A stretch of 18,667 bases of DNA, from positions 1-18,667 of the forward strand of contig JAGGRV010000206.1 of assembly GCA_021159445.1 (NCBI GenBank), in the 5' to 3' direction. The notes beneath the pieces were generated by a model that saw nothing but the letters and a program-made list of their open reading frames with translations, was not told the origin of the DNA and ran no database searches. Origin of the DNA: Deltaproteobacteria bacterium (GTDB lineage Bacteria > Desulfobacterota > Dissulfuribacteria > Dissulfuribacterales > UBA3076). Position numbers and translations under genes: made by a program. Positions 1-6,388 of this stretch are shown piece by piece (position 1 is the first letter of the stretch; the number at the start of each line of letters is the position of its first letter).

Positions 1-15
1 GGTTACCACCGAACT

Positions 16-126
16 GTAAGCGTTTACAGGGTGCTGCAGATGCAAGGCGTACGGGATACGCAGACGTACTCCCTGTACTTCAAGTGTCCGACAACAAAGC
101 AGATGCGGTGCCCTGTGAACGCTTAC
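16..126. repeat. Palindromic intergenic repeat, family A, copy 1
   Basis: An element of about 111 bp whose ends are imperfect inverted repeats: it begins GTAAGCGTTTACAGGG and ends CCCTGTGAACGCTTAC, and the pairing extends about 28 bases inward. A nearly identical copy lies in opposite orientation at 5489-5597. It has no coding capacity. As RNA or single-stranded DNA it would form a long hairpin with a smaller internal hairpin. No clear target-site duplication is visible. It is probably a non-autonomous REP/MITE-like element; the assignment to a mobile family is inference. Confidence 0.85.
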
Positions 127-181
127 AAAAAATAATAGGTCATGTGACGTTGATAAGCAAGACAAAGAAGAAGATTTGCTC

Positions 182-210
182 TTGACTCAGGCACTGGTCT
201 CATGTAATAG
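182..210 (+). promoter_or_regulatory. Candidate sigma-70 promoter for the rpsF operon
   Basis: TTGACT at 182-187 matches the -35 consensus at five of six positions. TGTAAT at 203-208 follows at 15 bp, or TAATAG at 205-210 at 17 bp. It lies about 95 bp upstream of rpsF, just outside the palindromic repeat, which is a sensible place for the operon promoter. It is seen by eye only; no transcription start is known. Confidence 0.45.
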
Positions 211-234
211 AGAGATCTCTTTTATTCCTCCTTG

Positions 235-289
235 CCCTGATAGGATTTGCTCAATATACATCATGGATCAGGGCCGGATAATATAGCCC
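235..289 (+). promoter_or_regulatory. Structured rpsF leader, possible S6:S18 autoregulatory motif
   Basis: The leader contains a perfect 7-bp inverted repeat, CCCTGAT (235-241) with ATCAGGG (267-273), followed directly by CCGG. An alternative helix pairs GGGC (271-274) with GCCC (286-289). In many bacteria the S6:S18 complex binds its own mRNA leader at a hairpin with a conserved CCG element that mimics its 16S rRNA site. The position just before rpsF-rpsR and the CCG next to a stem fit that idea. Assignment to the known motif is inference, because I could not run a covariance search. Confidence 0.4.
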
Positions 290-304
290 ATAGGGAGGCC
301 ATAT

Positions 305-709
305 ATGAAATTACGGCATTACGAAACATTTTATCTCCTCCATCCGGACCTCAGTGACGAGGAACGTACAGCTATTTCGGAAAAACTCCAGCAAATCATA
401 ATCAGCGGGCATGGAGAAATAGTAAAGATTGATCCATGGCCCCTACAGAAACTTGCTTACAGAGTGCAAAAACAAACCCAAGGCTATTATGTGGTAATGG
501 AGTATGGTGCATCTGCCGAAACCATTTCGGAACTCACCCGCAGGCTGCGGTTGGATGAGGGCGTGATGAAATTCGTTACCACAAAGATAAGTAATGAGTT
601 TGATGCTGAGGCGCTTGCCAAGGCCCGGGACGAGTCTGCTCCGCCTGCTGAAACTGTTGAAGAGGCTTTGGATTCGACTCAGTCCACTGAGAAAAGAGAA
701 GAGGAATGA
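305..709 (+). CDS. rpsF: 30S ribosomal protein S6
   Basis: S6 binds the central domain of 16S rRNA as a heterodimer with S18 in the platform of the small subunit. The 134-residue protein opens with the family signature MKLRHYETFYLLHPDLS and keeps the compact ferredoxin-like fold region to about residue 100 (for example LAYRVQKQTQGYYVVMEY and LDEGVMKFVTTKI). An acidic tail rich in Glu and Ala runs from about residue 105 to the end, as in many S6 proteins. The ATG at 305 is preceded by a strong Shine-Dalgarno, AGGGAGG at 292-298. Its stop overlaps the rpsR start region (ATGA), so the two are probably translationally coupled, matching their 1:1 assembly. It is the first gene of the operon. Confidence 0.98.
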   Translation: MKLRHYETFYLLHPDLSDEERTAISEKLQQIIISGHGEIVKIDPWPLQKLAYRVQKQTQGYYVVMEYGASAETISELTRRLRLDEGVMKFVTTKISNEFDAEALAKARDESAPPAETVEEALDSTQSTEKREEE

Positions 710-981
710 GACAAATGCAAAATCCAAGAAATAATCGTACCGGGCGACGGCGCATATATATACGCCGGAAGGTCTGTCGCTTTTGTGCCGACAAGTCCCT
801 GGCCATAGACTATAAAGACCAAAGAACCTTAAGGCATTTTATCACAGAAAGGGGAAAGATACTGCCCCGCCGTATTACCGGGACCTGTGCCAAGCATCAG
901 AGACGCCTGACTACAGCCATCAAGCAGGCCAGAATAATGGCCTTGTTGCCATTCACCTCTGGTCATATACTTAAAGATTAG
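706..981 (+). CDS. rpsR: 30S ribosomal protein S18, zinc-type
   Basis: S18 is the partner of S6 in the 30S platform. The protein has up to 91 residues and shows the family core: RRKVCRFC, DYKDQRTLRHFITERGKILPRRITGT, CAKHQRRL and a basic C-terminal helix. It is the C+ form: Cys24, Cys27, Cys61 and His64 form a CxxC...CxxH set that could hold zinc, whereas the E. coli protein has lost these ligands. The start is uncertain. ATG 706 overlaps the rpsF stop, but GAGG at 701-704 is too close to it; ATG 715 is in frame and about ten bases from that GAGG, so it may be the real start. The stop lies just before the MITE-like repeat at 991. Confidence 0.97.
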   Translation: MRQMQNPRNNRTGRRRIYIRRKVCRFCADKSLAIDYKDQRTLRHFITERGKILPRRITGTCAKHQRRLTTAIKQARIMALLPFTSGHILKD

Positions 982-990
982 CGATTTATA

Positions 991-1158
991 ACCTAAATTA
1001 AGCGATTAGCCTTTAGTGGTTAGCTATTAGTTTAATAATTACAGGATGTTTTGCTATTACAAATATTTACCCGTTGTGTGTTATTTTTAATTAATGTAAT
1101 GTCTTGATTTTTCAAAGCTAAACCCTAAATGGCTAACAGCTAACCGCTCAACTTAGGT
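991..1158. mobile_element. MITE-like element, family B, copy 1
   Basis: A 168-bp AT-rich element with terminal inverted repeats: ACCTAAATTAAGCG at the left and CGCTCAACTTAGGT at the right, with further pairing inward (TTAGCC...GGCTAA). It is flanked by ATA on both sides (988-990 and 1159-1161), an apparent 3-bp target-site duplication. A second copy, roughly 85 per cent identical by eye, lies in the same orientation at 2634-2800. No reading frame of note is present. The terminal TTAGGT lies about ten bases before the TTG start of the next gene and may act as its Shine-Dalgarno. A weak TTGTGT-17-TAATGT promoter-like pair lies inside and keeps its spacing in copy 2. Confidence 0.85.
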
Positions 1159-1167
1159 ATAAAGCAG

Positions 1168-2109
1168 TTGGCTTATCCTCCAAACCTCTCAAGCAAATGG
1201 ACCCTGGCTTCTGTCGTCCTTCTTGTACCCCTTATGGTTGAGGGGATCGCACCCCTGTTCCAACTTGTAGCACCAGGAATTCTTGTTGTATTGACCGAGG
1301 GCATCAGTCTTGGTCTGGCAACCTCAATTATTTTTGGGAACCTTGCCTTAGGGATTTTGCTCTGCTGGCTGACCATGAGGCCGGAGGCCTTGATCTGGTT
1401 GATCCAGACTACAGGGCTTGCCATAGTCCTCGTGGTCGGAAGAAAACAGGATTGGTCCGGGATCAAGACCCTTTTAGCAGGTTTTGCCTATCTTTGTATA
1501 ACGTTCATGGTTGTACTCAGTGCTGGATCAGGCCATGATCTGCTTGACGGATACAATAAGGTTGTTCAGGCAATATCCGAAGATATGGATCAGAGTTTGG
1601 CTCTCTATAAAGAGAAATCATCCGGCATATACCAGGTAGAATTAGAAAACTGGTTCCGGCAGTTTAAAGAAGTCATTATACGATTTTTGCCGGGGCTATT
1701 GGGTTCTGTCTTTTTATTTATAAGCCTGAGTAATATATCAGTACCAAAAATATATCTGGCCAAAAATCTCAAAAACGAGGTATTTGCGCCGGTGTTCACT
1801 CAGTGGAGACTGCCTGAACCACTTATCTGGGTGATAATAACAGTAGGTGGATTGGCCTTTTTGGGGAAAGGTATATTTAAAGCCTGCGGTGAGAATGCCC
1901 TGCTAGTACTGAGCAGTATCTATTTCTTGCAAGGACTGGCGGTAGTTGCCTTTTATTTTGGAAGACTGAAAGTCCCTGCATTCATCCGCTGGATCACATA
2001 TATATTGCTTTGCATCCAGTGGTATGGTCTAATACTAGTTGTTATTATAGGAGTGTCTGATGTATGGTTTGATCTGAGAGCCAGGGCACCAGCAACCAGA
2101 GAGTCTTGA
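1168..2109 (+). CDS. DUF2232 (YybS-like) integral membrane protein
   Basis: A polytopic inner-membrane protein of 313 residues and unknown molecular function. About seven to eight hydrophobic segments are visible, at roughly residues 12-35, 38-70, 75-92, 100-120, 170-190, 215-235, 240-262 and 272-298. A hydrophilic stretch at about 125-165 (DGYNKVVQAISEDMDQ...) separates the two halves. The C-terminal half has the pattern expected for DUF2232 (WRLPEPLIWVIITVGG... and GVSDVWFDLR). The family is commonly encoded between rpsR and rplI in Desulfobacterota and near ribosomal genes elsewhere, which supports the call. The start is a TTG at 1168. The only plausible Shine-Dalgarno, AGG at 1155-1157, belongs to the upstream repeat. 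The next in-frame Met lies inside the first hydrophobic segment and is less likely. Confidence 0.85.
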   Translation: MAYPPNLSSKWTLASVVLLVPLMVEGIAPLFQLVAPGILVVLTEGISLGLATSIIFGNLALGILLCWLTMRPEALIWLIQTTGLAIVLVVGRKQDWSGIKTLLAGFAYLCITFMVVLSAGSGHDLLDGYNKVVQAISEDMDQSLALYKEKSSGIYQVELENWFRQFKEVIIRFLPGLLGSVFLFISLSNISVPKIYLAKNLKNEVFAPVFTQWRLPEPLIWVIITVGGLAFLGKGIFKACGENALLVLSSIYFLQGLAVVAFYFGRLKVPAFIRWITYILLCIQWYGLILVVIIGVSDVWFDLRARAPATRES

Positions 2110-2164
2110 GAGCCCTCAATTCCTAAATTATTTTAAACAAATATTTTATCGAGGTTTCAGATAA

Positions 2165-2617
2165 ATGGAAATCATTCTTAAAAAAACTATCCCTTCTCTC
2201 GGGAAGGCCGGAGACATGGTCAAGGTCGCAAATGGCTATGCCCGCAATTTCCTGCTGCCTAAAGGCAAGGCCATATTTGCCAACAAAAAGAATATGTCTC
2301 AAATTGAGCGTCAGCAGGCCTCTATCCTGGCCAAGGCTGCCAAGGAATATGATGAGTTTGATGCCTTGGCCACTAAACTTGGCGATATAGAAATCAGCAT
2401 ACCGGTCCGGGTAGGTGAAATGGATCGGCTTTATGGCTCTGTTACCAATCTGGACATAGCCAACGCTATAGAATCACAGGGGTATTCAATTGATCGCAAG
2501 AAAATACAGCTGGACGAGCCCATCAAGGCCCTTGGCGAATTCGAGGTCCCGGTAAAACTCAGCCCTGATGTCAAGGCCATAGTCAAAGTCAATGTGGTCC
2601 CACAGGAATCTTTGTGA
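2165..2617 (+). CDS. rplI: 50S ribosomal protein L9
   Basis: L9 binds 23S rRNA near the base of the L1 stalk and extends a long helix from the ribosome, with roles in fidelity and subunit maturation. The 150-residue length is normal. The N-terminal domain has the signature MEIILKKTIPSLGKAGDMV followed by KVANGYARNFLLPKGKA. The connecting helix (about residues 41-75) and the C-terminal domain (LYGSVTNLDIANAI, DEPIKALGEFEVPVKL) are intact. GAGG at 2151-2154 lies ten bases before the ATG. It sits 55 bp after the DUF2232 gene in the same operon, and a MITE-like element follows the stop at 2634. Confidence 0.98.
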   Translation: MEIILKKTIPSLGKAGDMVKVANGYARNFLLPKGKAIFANKKNMSQIERQQASILAKAAKEYDEFDALATKLGDIEISIPVRVGEMDRLYGSVTNLDIANAIESQGYSIDRKKIQLDEPIKALGEFEVPVKLSPDVKAIVKVNVVPQESL

Positions 2618-2633
2618 CATTAAACAATCTACA

Positions 2634-2800
2634 ACCTAAAATGAGCAATTAGCCTTTAGCGATTAGCTATTAGTTGTAATGATTACAGGATGTTTTACTA
2701 TTACAAACTTCATCCATTGAGTGTTATTTCTAATTAACTTAATGTCCTGATTTTTCAAAGCTAAACGCTAATGGCTAACAGCTAAACGCTTGACTTAGGT
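2634..2800. mobile_element. MITE-like element, family B, copy 2
   Basis: A 167-bp copy of the element at 991-1158 in the same orientation, with ends ACCTAAAATGAGC and GCTTGACTTAGGT. It is flanked by ACA on both sides (2631-2633 and 2801-2803), a different triplet from copy 1, as expected for independent insertions with a 3-bp target duplication. It ends six bases before the dnaB start codon. The AGG of its right terminus (2797-2799) is seven bases from that ATG and is the only Shine-Dalgarno-like sequence there. The internal CAGGA...TCCTG pairing is kept in copy 1 through a G-U wobble (CAGGA...TCTTG). Confidence 0.85.
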
Positions 2801-2806
2801 ACAAAA

Positions 2807-4177
2807 ATGTCTATAGCATCTCTTAAGACTGTTATTAAACCCGCTGAATACCGCCTTCCGCCACAAAATATAGAAGCAGAGCAGTGTGTCCTCGGAGGTA
2901 TTCTAATCGAGGACCAGGCCCTTCTGAAGGTTGTTGAGTTTCTGCACCCGGAGGACTTCTACAAAGAGGCCCATGGCATTATCTATGCTGCTATACTTGA
3001 TCTTTTTAACAGAAATGAACCCCAAGACCTCGTGACTGTTCACAATGCCCTGAAATCAATGGGAAAACTTGAAGCAGTCGGGGGGGCAGCCTACCTCGCA
3101 GAGATCACGGAAACTATGCCGGTGGCCGCCAATATCGGCTACTACGGCAAAATCGTTTGGGACAAGGCCGTCCTCCGTCGGCTTATTCAAAAGGCATCAG
3201 ACATATCTACCCTTTGTTACGAAGAAGCAGGAGAGGTGGACGAGGTCTTGGAATCTGCCGAGGTATCCATATTTGAAATCTCCGAGGTCAAAATCAGTCA
3301 GGCCTTCCACCCTCTTAAGAGTATACTTAGGGACAGCATCAAAAAGGTTGAGGATCTGTACGAGCGCAAGGAACTGATTACCGGTGTGTCTTCCGGCTTT
3401 ACAGAACTGGACAAGCTGACTGCAGGGTTTCAGCCATCCGACCTTATTATCATTGCAGGTCGTCCCAGCATGGGCAAGACGGCCTTTGCCCTGAATATCG
3501 CACAGCACGCGGCCATTGCCAACGATATATGTGTTGCAATCTTCTCCTTGGAAATGTCCAAGGATCAACTGGCCCTCAGGATGCTGTGCTCAGAAGCCAG
3601 AGTAAACGCACAGAAGGTAAGGACGGGTTTCCTGAGTGAGCGGGACTGGCCAAAGCTGATAAATGCCGCAGGTCACCTCTCTGAGGCCCTTGTCTTTATC
3701 GATGACACACCGGCCTTATCTGTCATGGAGATAAGAGCCAAGGCCAGGAGGCTTAAGAGCAAACACGGCCTTGGCCTTGTGTTGGTAGATTACATGCAAC
3801 TCATGAGGGGCAAAGGACGCAACGAGAGCAGAGAGCAGGAAATTTCCGAGATCTCAAGGTCACTTAAGGCAATGGCCAAGGAGCTGAATGTCCCTGTGGT
3901 AGCCCTATCTCAGCTTAATCGCAAGGTAGAGGACAGGCCAAACAAAAGACCACAGATGGCAGACCTCAGGGAGTCAGGGGCAATAGAACAGGACGCTGAT
4001 GTAATCGCCTTTATTTTCCGTGACGAAGTCTATAATCGGTCTGAAGATAACCCGAACAGAGGTATGGCTGAAATCATTGTGGCCAAACAAAGAAACGGTC
4101 CCATTGGTATTGTAAAGCTGGCCTTTGTGAACAAATACGCTACTTTTGCCAACTTGTCTCGCGAATCAGAATATTGA
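2807..4177 (+). CDS. dnaB: Replicative DNA helicase DnaB
   Basis: The hexameric 5'-3' helicase that unwinds DNA at the replication fork and recruits primase. The 456 residues are the usual length. The N-terminal helical domain (about 18-125) begins LPPQNIEAEQCVLGGILIE. A linker helix precedes the RecA-like motor domain (about 190-456), with Walker A GRPSMGKT at 218-225, Walker B LVLVDYMQLM around 324-333, and the QLNRKVEDRP and DLRESGAIEQDADV motifs typical of the family. I see no intein. The ATG at 2807 sits six bases after a MITE-like element that seems to have replaced the original ribosome-binding region. The gene overlaps the start of rsmG by 32 bases if that gene's TTG is used. Confidence 0.98.
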   Translation: MSIASLKTVIKPAEYRLPPQNIEAEQCVLGGILIEDQALLKVVEFLHPEDFYKEAHGIIYAAILDLFNRNEPQDLVTVHNALKSMGKLEAVGGAAYLAEITETMPVAANIGYYGKIVWDKAVLRRLIQKASDISTLCYEEAGEVDEVLESAEVSIFEISEVKISQAFHPLKSILRDSIKKVEDLYERKELITGVSSGFTELDKLTAGFQPSDLIIIAGRPSMGKTAFALNIAQHAAIANDICVAIFSLEMSKDQLALRMLCSEARVNAQKVRTGFLSERDWPKLINAAGHLSEALVFIDDTPALSVMEIRAKARRLKSKHGLGLVLVDYMQLMRGKGRNESREQEISEISRSLKAMAKELNVPVVALSQLNRKVEDRPNKRPQMADLRESGAIEQDADVIAFIFRDEVYNRSEDNPNRGMAEIIVAKQRNGPIGIVKLAFVNKYATFANLSRESEY

Positions 4178-4823
4178 GCTTCTATTACATGAGCTCTTGA
4201 AGGAAGGTAGTGTAACGCCATCAGGGGAGCTCATAACAAACCTCAGAGTCTATTTAGGGGAGCTTTACTCCTGGAACCAGCGCACCAACCTCACCGGCCT
4301 CAAGACCATGGAGGAAATGGCCGTCAAGCACGTCGGTGATACCTTGGCTCTGATTCGTTTTCTGCCGGAGGGTGTCCATCACGTACTGGATATAGGTACA
4401 GGCCCCGGTGTTCCAGGATTAATCCTCAAGCTGTTTCGTCCCGATCTTGAAATAGTGCTTATTGACGCCATTCGAAAGAAGGTCTCGTTTCTCAATACCG
4501 TGATCGCAATAATCGGCCTTACAAGTACCTGGGCAGAGCACTGCCGAGTGGGCCCTAAAGATATACCCAAGCATCTTCCACCTAAAGGCTTTGATGTAAT
4601 TGTCAGCCAGGCTGTAGGACCTCTGGATAAGCTTGCCCGCATGGCCCGGCCTTTACTGTCACCAAACGGTCTGGTAATAGCCATGAAGGGACCAAAGGTA
4701 GATGAAGAACTGGAAGGAAAAATGGGCTATCTGCAAAAGCATGGATGGAAAACCAGTATCATAAAAACTCAAACACCTGTTAGCAATTTTCGACGAAATC
4801 TCGTTATGTTACGAAGATACTGA
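4146..4823 (+). CDS. rsmG: 16S rRNA (guanine-N7)-methyltransferase RsmG
   Basis: A SAM-dependent enzyme that methylates N7 of the guanine corresponding to G527 of 16S rRNA (also called GidB). The family start WNQRTNLTGL, the SAM-binding loop VLDIGTGPGVPG (about residues 80-91), the IDAIRKKVSFL strand-helix and FDVIVSQAVGPL are all visible. The start is uncertain. The longest frame begins at a TTG at 4146 inside dnaB and gives 225 residues. A second in-frame TTG at 4197 would give 208 residues, closer to the usual length. Neither has a clear Shine-Dalgarno and there is no in-frame ATG before the conserved region. Overlap with dnaB suggests translational coupling. Pairing of rsmG with dnaB, rather than with mnmG or parAB, is less common. 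Confidence 0.95.
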   Translation: MPTCLANQNIELLLHELLKEGSVTPSGELITNLRVYLGELYSWNQRTNLTGLKTMEEMAVKHVGDTLALIRFLPEGVHHVLDIGTGPGVPGLILKLFRPDLEIVLIDAIRKKVSFLNTVIAIIGLTSTWAEHCRVGPKDIPKHLPPKGFDVIVSQAVGPLDKLARMARPLLSPNGLVIAMKGPKVDEELEGKMGYLQKHGWKTSIIKTQTPVSNFRRNLVMLRRY

Positions 4824-4828
4824 TCCAC

Positions 4829-4972
4829 AAAAGCCGCTTGCAAAACTCAAGATTTTGTTTGAGGGCAAGGCGCGAGGAGGTGAAAAAGCGCAGTGTACTG
4901 GGGGGTTGAGCATTTTTCACCGACGAGCAACGCAGCCATCGGGCAAAAGATGGGTTTTTGCAGGCGGCTTAC
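4829..4972. repeat. Long palindromic intergenic repeat, family C
   Basis: About 144 bp with inverted arms of nearly 58 bases. The left arm begins AAGCCGCTTGCAAAA and reaches GGTGAAAAA near 4886; the right arm runs from TTTTTCACC near 4914 to TTTTTGCAGGCGGCTT at 4970. It lies five bases after the rsmG stop and ends about nine bases before the likely start of the next gene. It could act as a strong hairpin between the two genes. I recall palindromes of this general kind being dispersed in Desulfobacterota genomes, but only one copy is present here, so mobility is inference. Confidence 0.75.
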
Positions 4973-4980
4973 AAGACAAA

Positions 4981-5481
4981 ATGGCAGAACTACAGCTATG
5001 GCAGCGGGATATACTGATTCTGGTCCTTCTTGGCTGGAGCAACTTTCTGCCTATACTAGGAAGGGTCGTCCTTAAGAAACGCCTTTCCGCTCCTTTGGAC
5101 CTGGGGTACAAGTGGATAGATAATCGTTATCTATTGGGCCCGCACAAGACCTGGAGGGGACTAATTATTTCAGTCATTGGGACTGGCCTGGCCGGTCACT
5201 TCACGCCATTAGGCCTTGTTCTCGGGCTTAAGCTCGCCATATGTTCCATGTCCGGTGATTTAATCTCTAGCTTTGCAAAACGACGCATGGGTTTGAAGAG
5301 TGGTAGTAAGTCCTTTTTGCTGGATCAAGGTCTTGAGTCATTTCTCCCCTTGTGGATACTCAAGGACAGCCTTTTTATTTGCTGGACTGAGATAATCCTG
5401 ATAATCTCATCCTTTACATTATTGGAGATTAGCCTATCCCCACTTCTTTATATGCTTCATATCAGGAGAAGTCCCCACTGA
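4981..5481 (+). CDS. CDP-archaeol synthase-like (CarS/DUF46) membrane protein
   Basis: A 166-residue membrane protein of the CarS/CdsA-like superfamily, which transfers CMP from CTP to a lipid phosphate. Hydrophobic segments are visible at about residues 9-30, 60-88 and 125-158. The diagnostic motifs are LGPHKTWRG (52-60) and GDLISSFAKRRMGLKSG (92-108), followed by DQGLES (115-120). The acidic and basic residues of GD...S...KRR.G.K are those conserved around the CTP/metal site of CdsA-type enzymes. Archaeal members make CDP-archaeol. Bacterial homologues of about this length exist, and their substrate is less certain. The open frame extends upstream to 4855, but those 42 codons fall in the palindromic repeat, so I choose ATG 4981. 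No good Shine-Dalgarno precedes it. Confidence 0.75.
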   Translation: MAELQLWQRDILILVLLGWSNFLPILGRVVLKKRLSAPLDLGYKWIDNRYLLGPHKTWRGLIISVIGTGLAGHFTPLGLVLGLKLAICSMSGDLISSFAKRRMGLKSGSKSFLLDQGLESFLPLWILKDSLFICWTEIILIISSFTLLEISLSPLLYMLHIRRSPH

Positions 5482-5488
5482 ATTTATG

Positions 5489-5597
5489 GTAAGCGTTCAC
5501 AGGGCACCGCATCTGCTTTGTTGTCGGGCACTTGAAGTACAGGGAGTACGTCTGTGTACCCTCCGTCTCGCATCTGCAGCACCCTGTAAACGCTTAC
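5489..5597. repeat. Palindromic intergenic repeat, family A, copy 2 (inverted)
   Basis: About 109 bp and the near-exact reverse complement of 16-126: it starts GTAAGCGTTCACAGGG and ends CCCTGTAAACGCTTAC. The differences are concentrated in the middle. It begins seven bases after the CarS-like gene stop. A further 12-base end-like sequence, GTGAATGGTTAC, lies at 5635-5646 just before the PHP gene, so a larger composite element of about 158 bp (5489-5646) is possible. It could act as a hairpin terminator or mRNA stabiliser after the upstream gene; this is not shown. Confidence 0.85.
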
Positions 5598-5651
5598 GGT
5601 CAGCGGGTTGCGGTAAAACGGGCGTTGTAATCCCGTGAATGGTTACAATTT

Positions 5652-6329
5652 ATGACTTTTTTAAAAACAGACCTCCATATTCATACTTCTGAAGACCCTG
5701 AAGATCTTATCCTGTACAGCGCAACCGATCTCATAGACATGGCCCACAGACTGGGATACTCGGTACTGGCCATAACCAACCACAACTGTGTTACCCATAG
5801 CGAATATCTCAGGGATTATGCCAGGGAAAGAGGAATAGTGTTAATACCGGGTATGGAGGCAACAATTCAAGGCCGACATGTACTCCTCCATAACCTGGAT
5901 TTTAAACAGGTGAAACGCGACAAAATCGCTAACCTGGAATATTTGAAGAGGCCTGACAACCTGATAGTTGCTCCTCACCCATACTTTCCCAGTCCTGTAG
6001 CACTCAGGGGCATGCTGAGACGACACGTCAATCTTTTTGACGCAGTGGAGCATTGCCACTGCTATACTGAACGGCTGGATTTTAACCGCCCTGCAATAAA
6101 ATTTGCAAAAGAACACAATCTCCCCATAATTGGTACTTCTGACGCCCACCAAAGATGCCAGTTCCACACAACTTACTCGCTTATAGAAGCAGAACCTGAT
6201 CCGGAGTCAATTATCCAGGCCGTCAAGTCCGGCAAGGTCCGGACAGTCACTCGCCCCCTTCCCCTGTTTCTTCTGCTGAAGATCAACTTAAAGATGCTTT
6301 GGAGAAACAAGATTCTGAAAAGGTTTTAA
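5652..6329 (+). CDS. PHP-domain metal-dependent phosphoesterase-like protein
   Basis: A 225-residue PHP-domain protein, probably a cytoplasmic metallophosphoesterase; the substrate cannot be deduced. The expected metal-binding residues are present: His9 and His11 in DLHIHT, Asp15, His44 in ITNHN (the more usual sequence has TDH, so Asn43 is a deviation), Glu69 in GMEA, His80, His109 in APHPYFP, and Asp164 and His166 in GTSDAH. The last 25 residues are hydrophobic then basic (LPLFLLLKINLKMLWRNKILKRF), perhaps a membrane-associated helix. Short members like this resemble the PHP/PHP-associated proteins rather than the polymerase-associated or histidinol-phosphatase forms. No Shine-Dalgarno is evident; repeat-derived sequence lies immediately upstream. 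lptD follows after 59 bp, so co-transcription is plausible. Confidence 0.85.
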   Translation: MTFLKTDLHIHTSEDPEDLILYSATDLIDMAHRLGYSVLAITNHNCVTHSEYLRDYARERGIVLIPGMEATIQGRHVLLHNLDFKQVKRDKIANLEYLKRPDNLIVAPHPYFPSPVALRGMLRRHVNLFDAVEHCHCYTERLDFNRPAIKFAKEHNLPIIGTSDAHQRCQFHTTYSLIEAEPDPESIIQAVKSGKVRTVTRPLPLFLLLKINLKMLWRNKILKRF

Positions 6330-6388
6330 GTTTTAGCCTCTATTTATTGAAAGCACTATGTCCATGTGATACTAAACGGATACAGGTT

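Noticed and set aside
4855..4980. The first 42 codons of the frame upstream of the CarS-like gene as true coding sequence
   Set aside because: They coincide with the palindromic repeat, and the family resemblance begins only after ATG 4981; kept as a finding because a real extension cannot be excluded.
16..5597. CRISPR array or attachment sites as an explanation for the repeats
   Set aside because: The repeats are long, palindromic and kilobases apart, with no regular spacers, no cas genes, no integrase and no tRNA.
6299..6388. An N-terminal extension of LptD of 30 codons
   Set aside because: It overlaps the PHP gene and would bury the clear signal peptide that starts at 6389.
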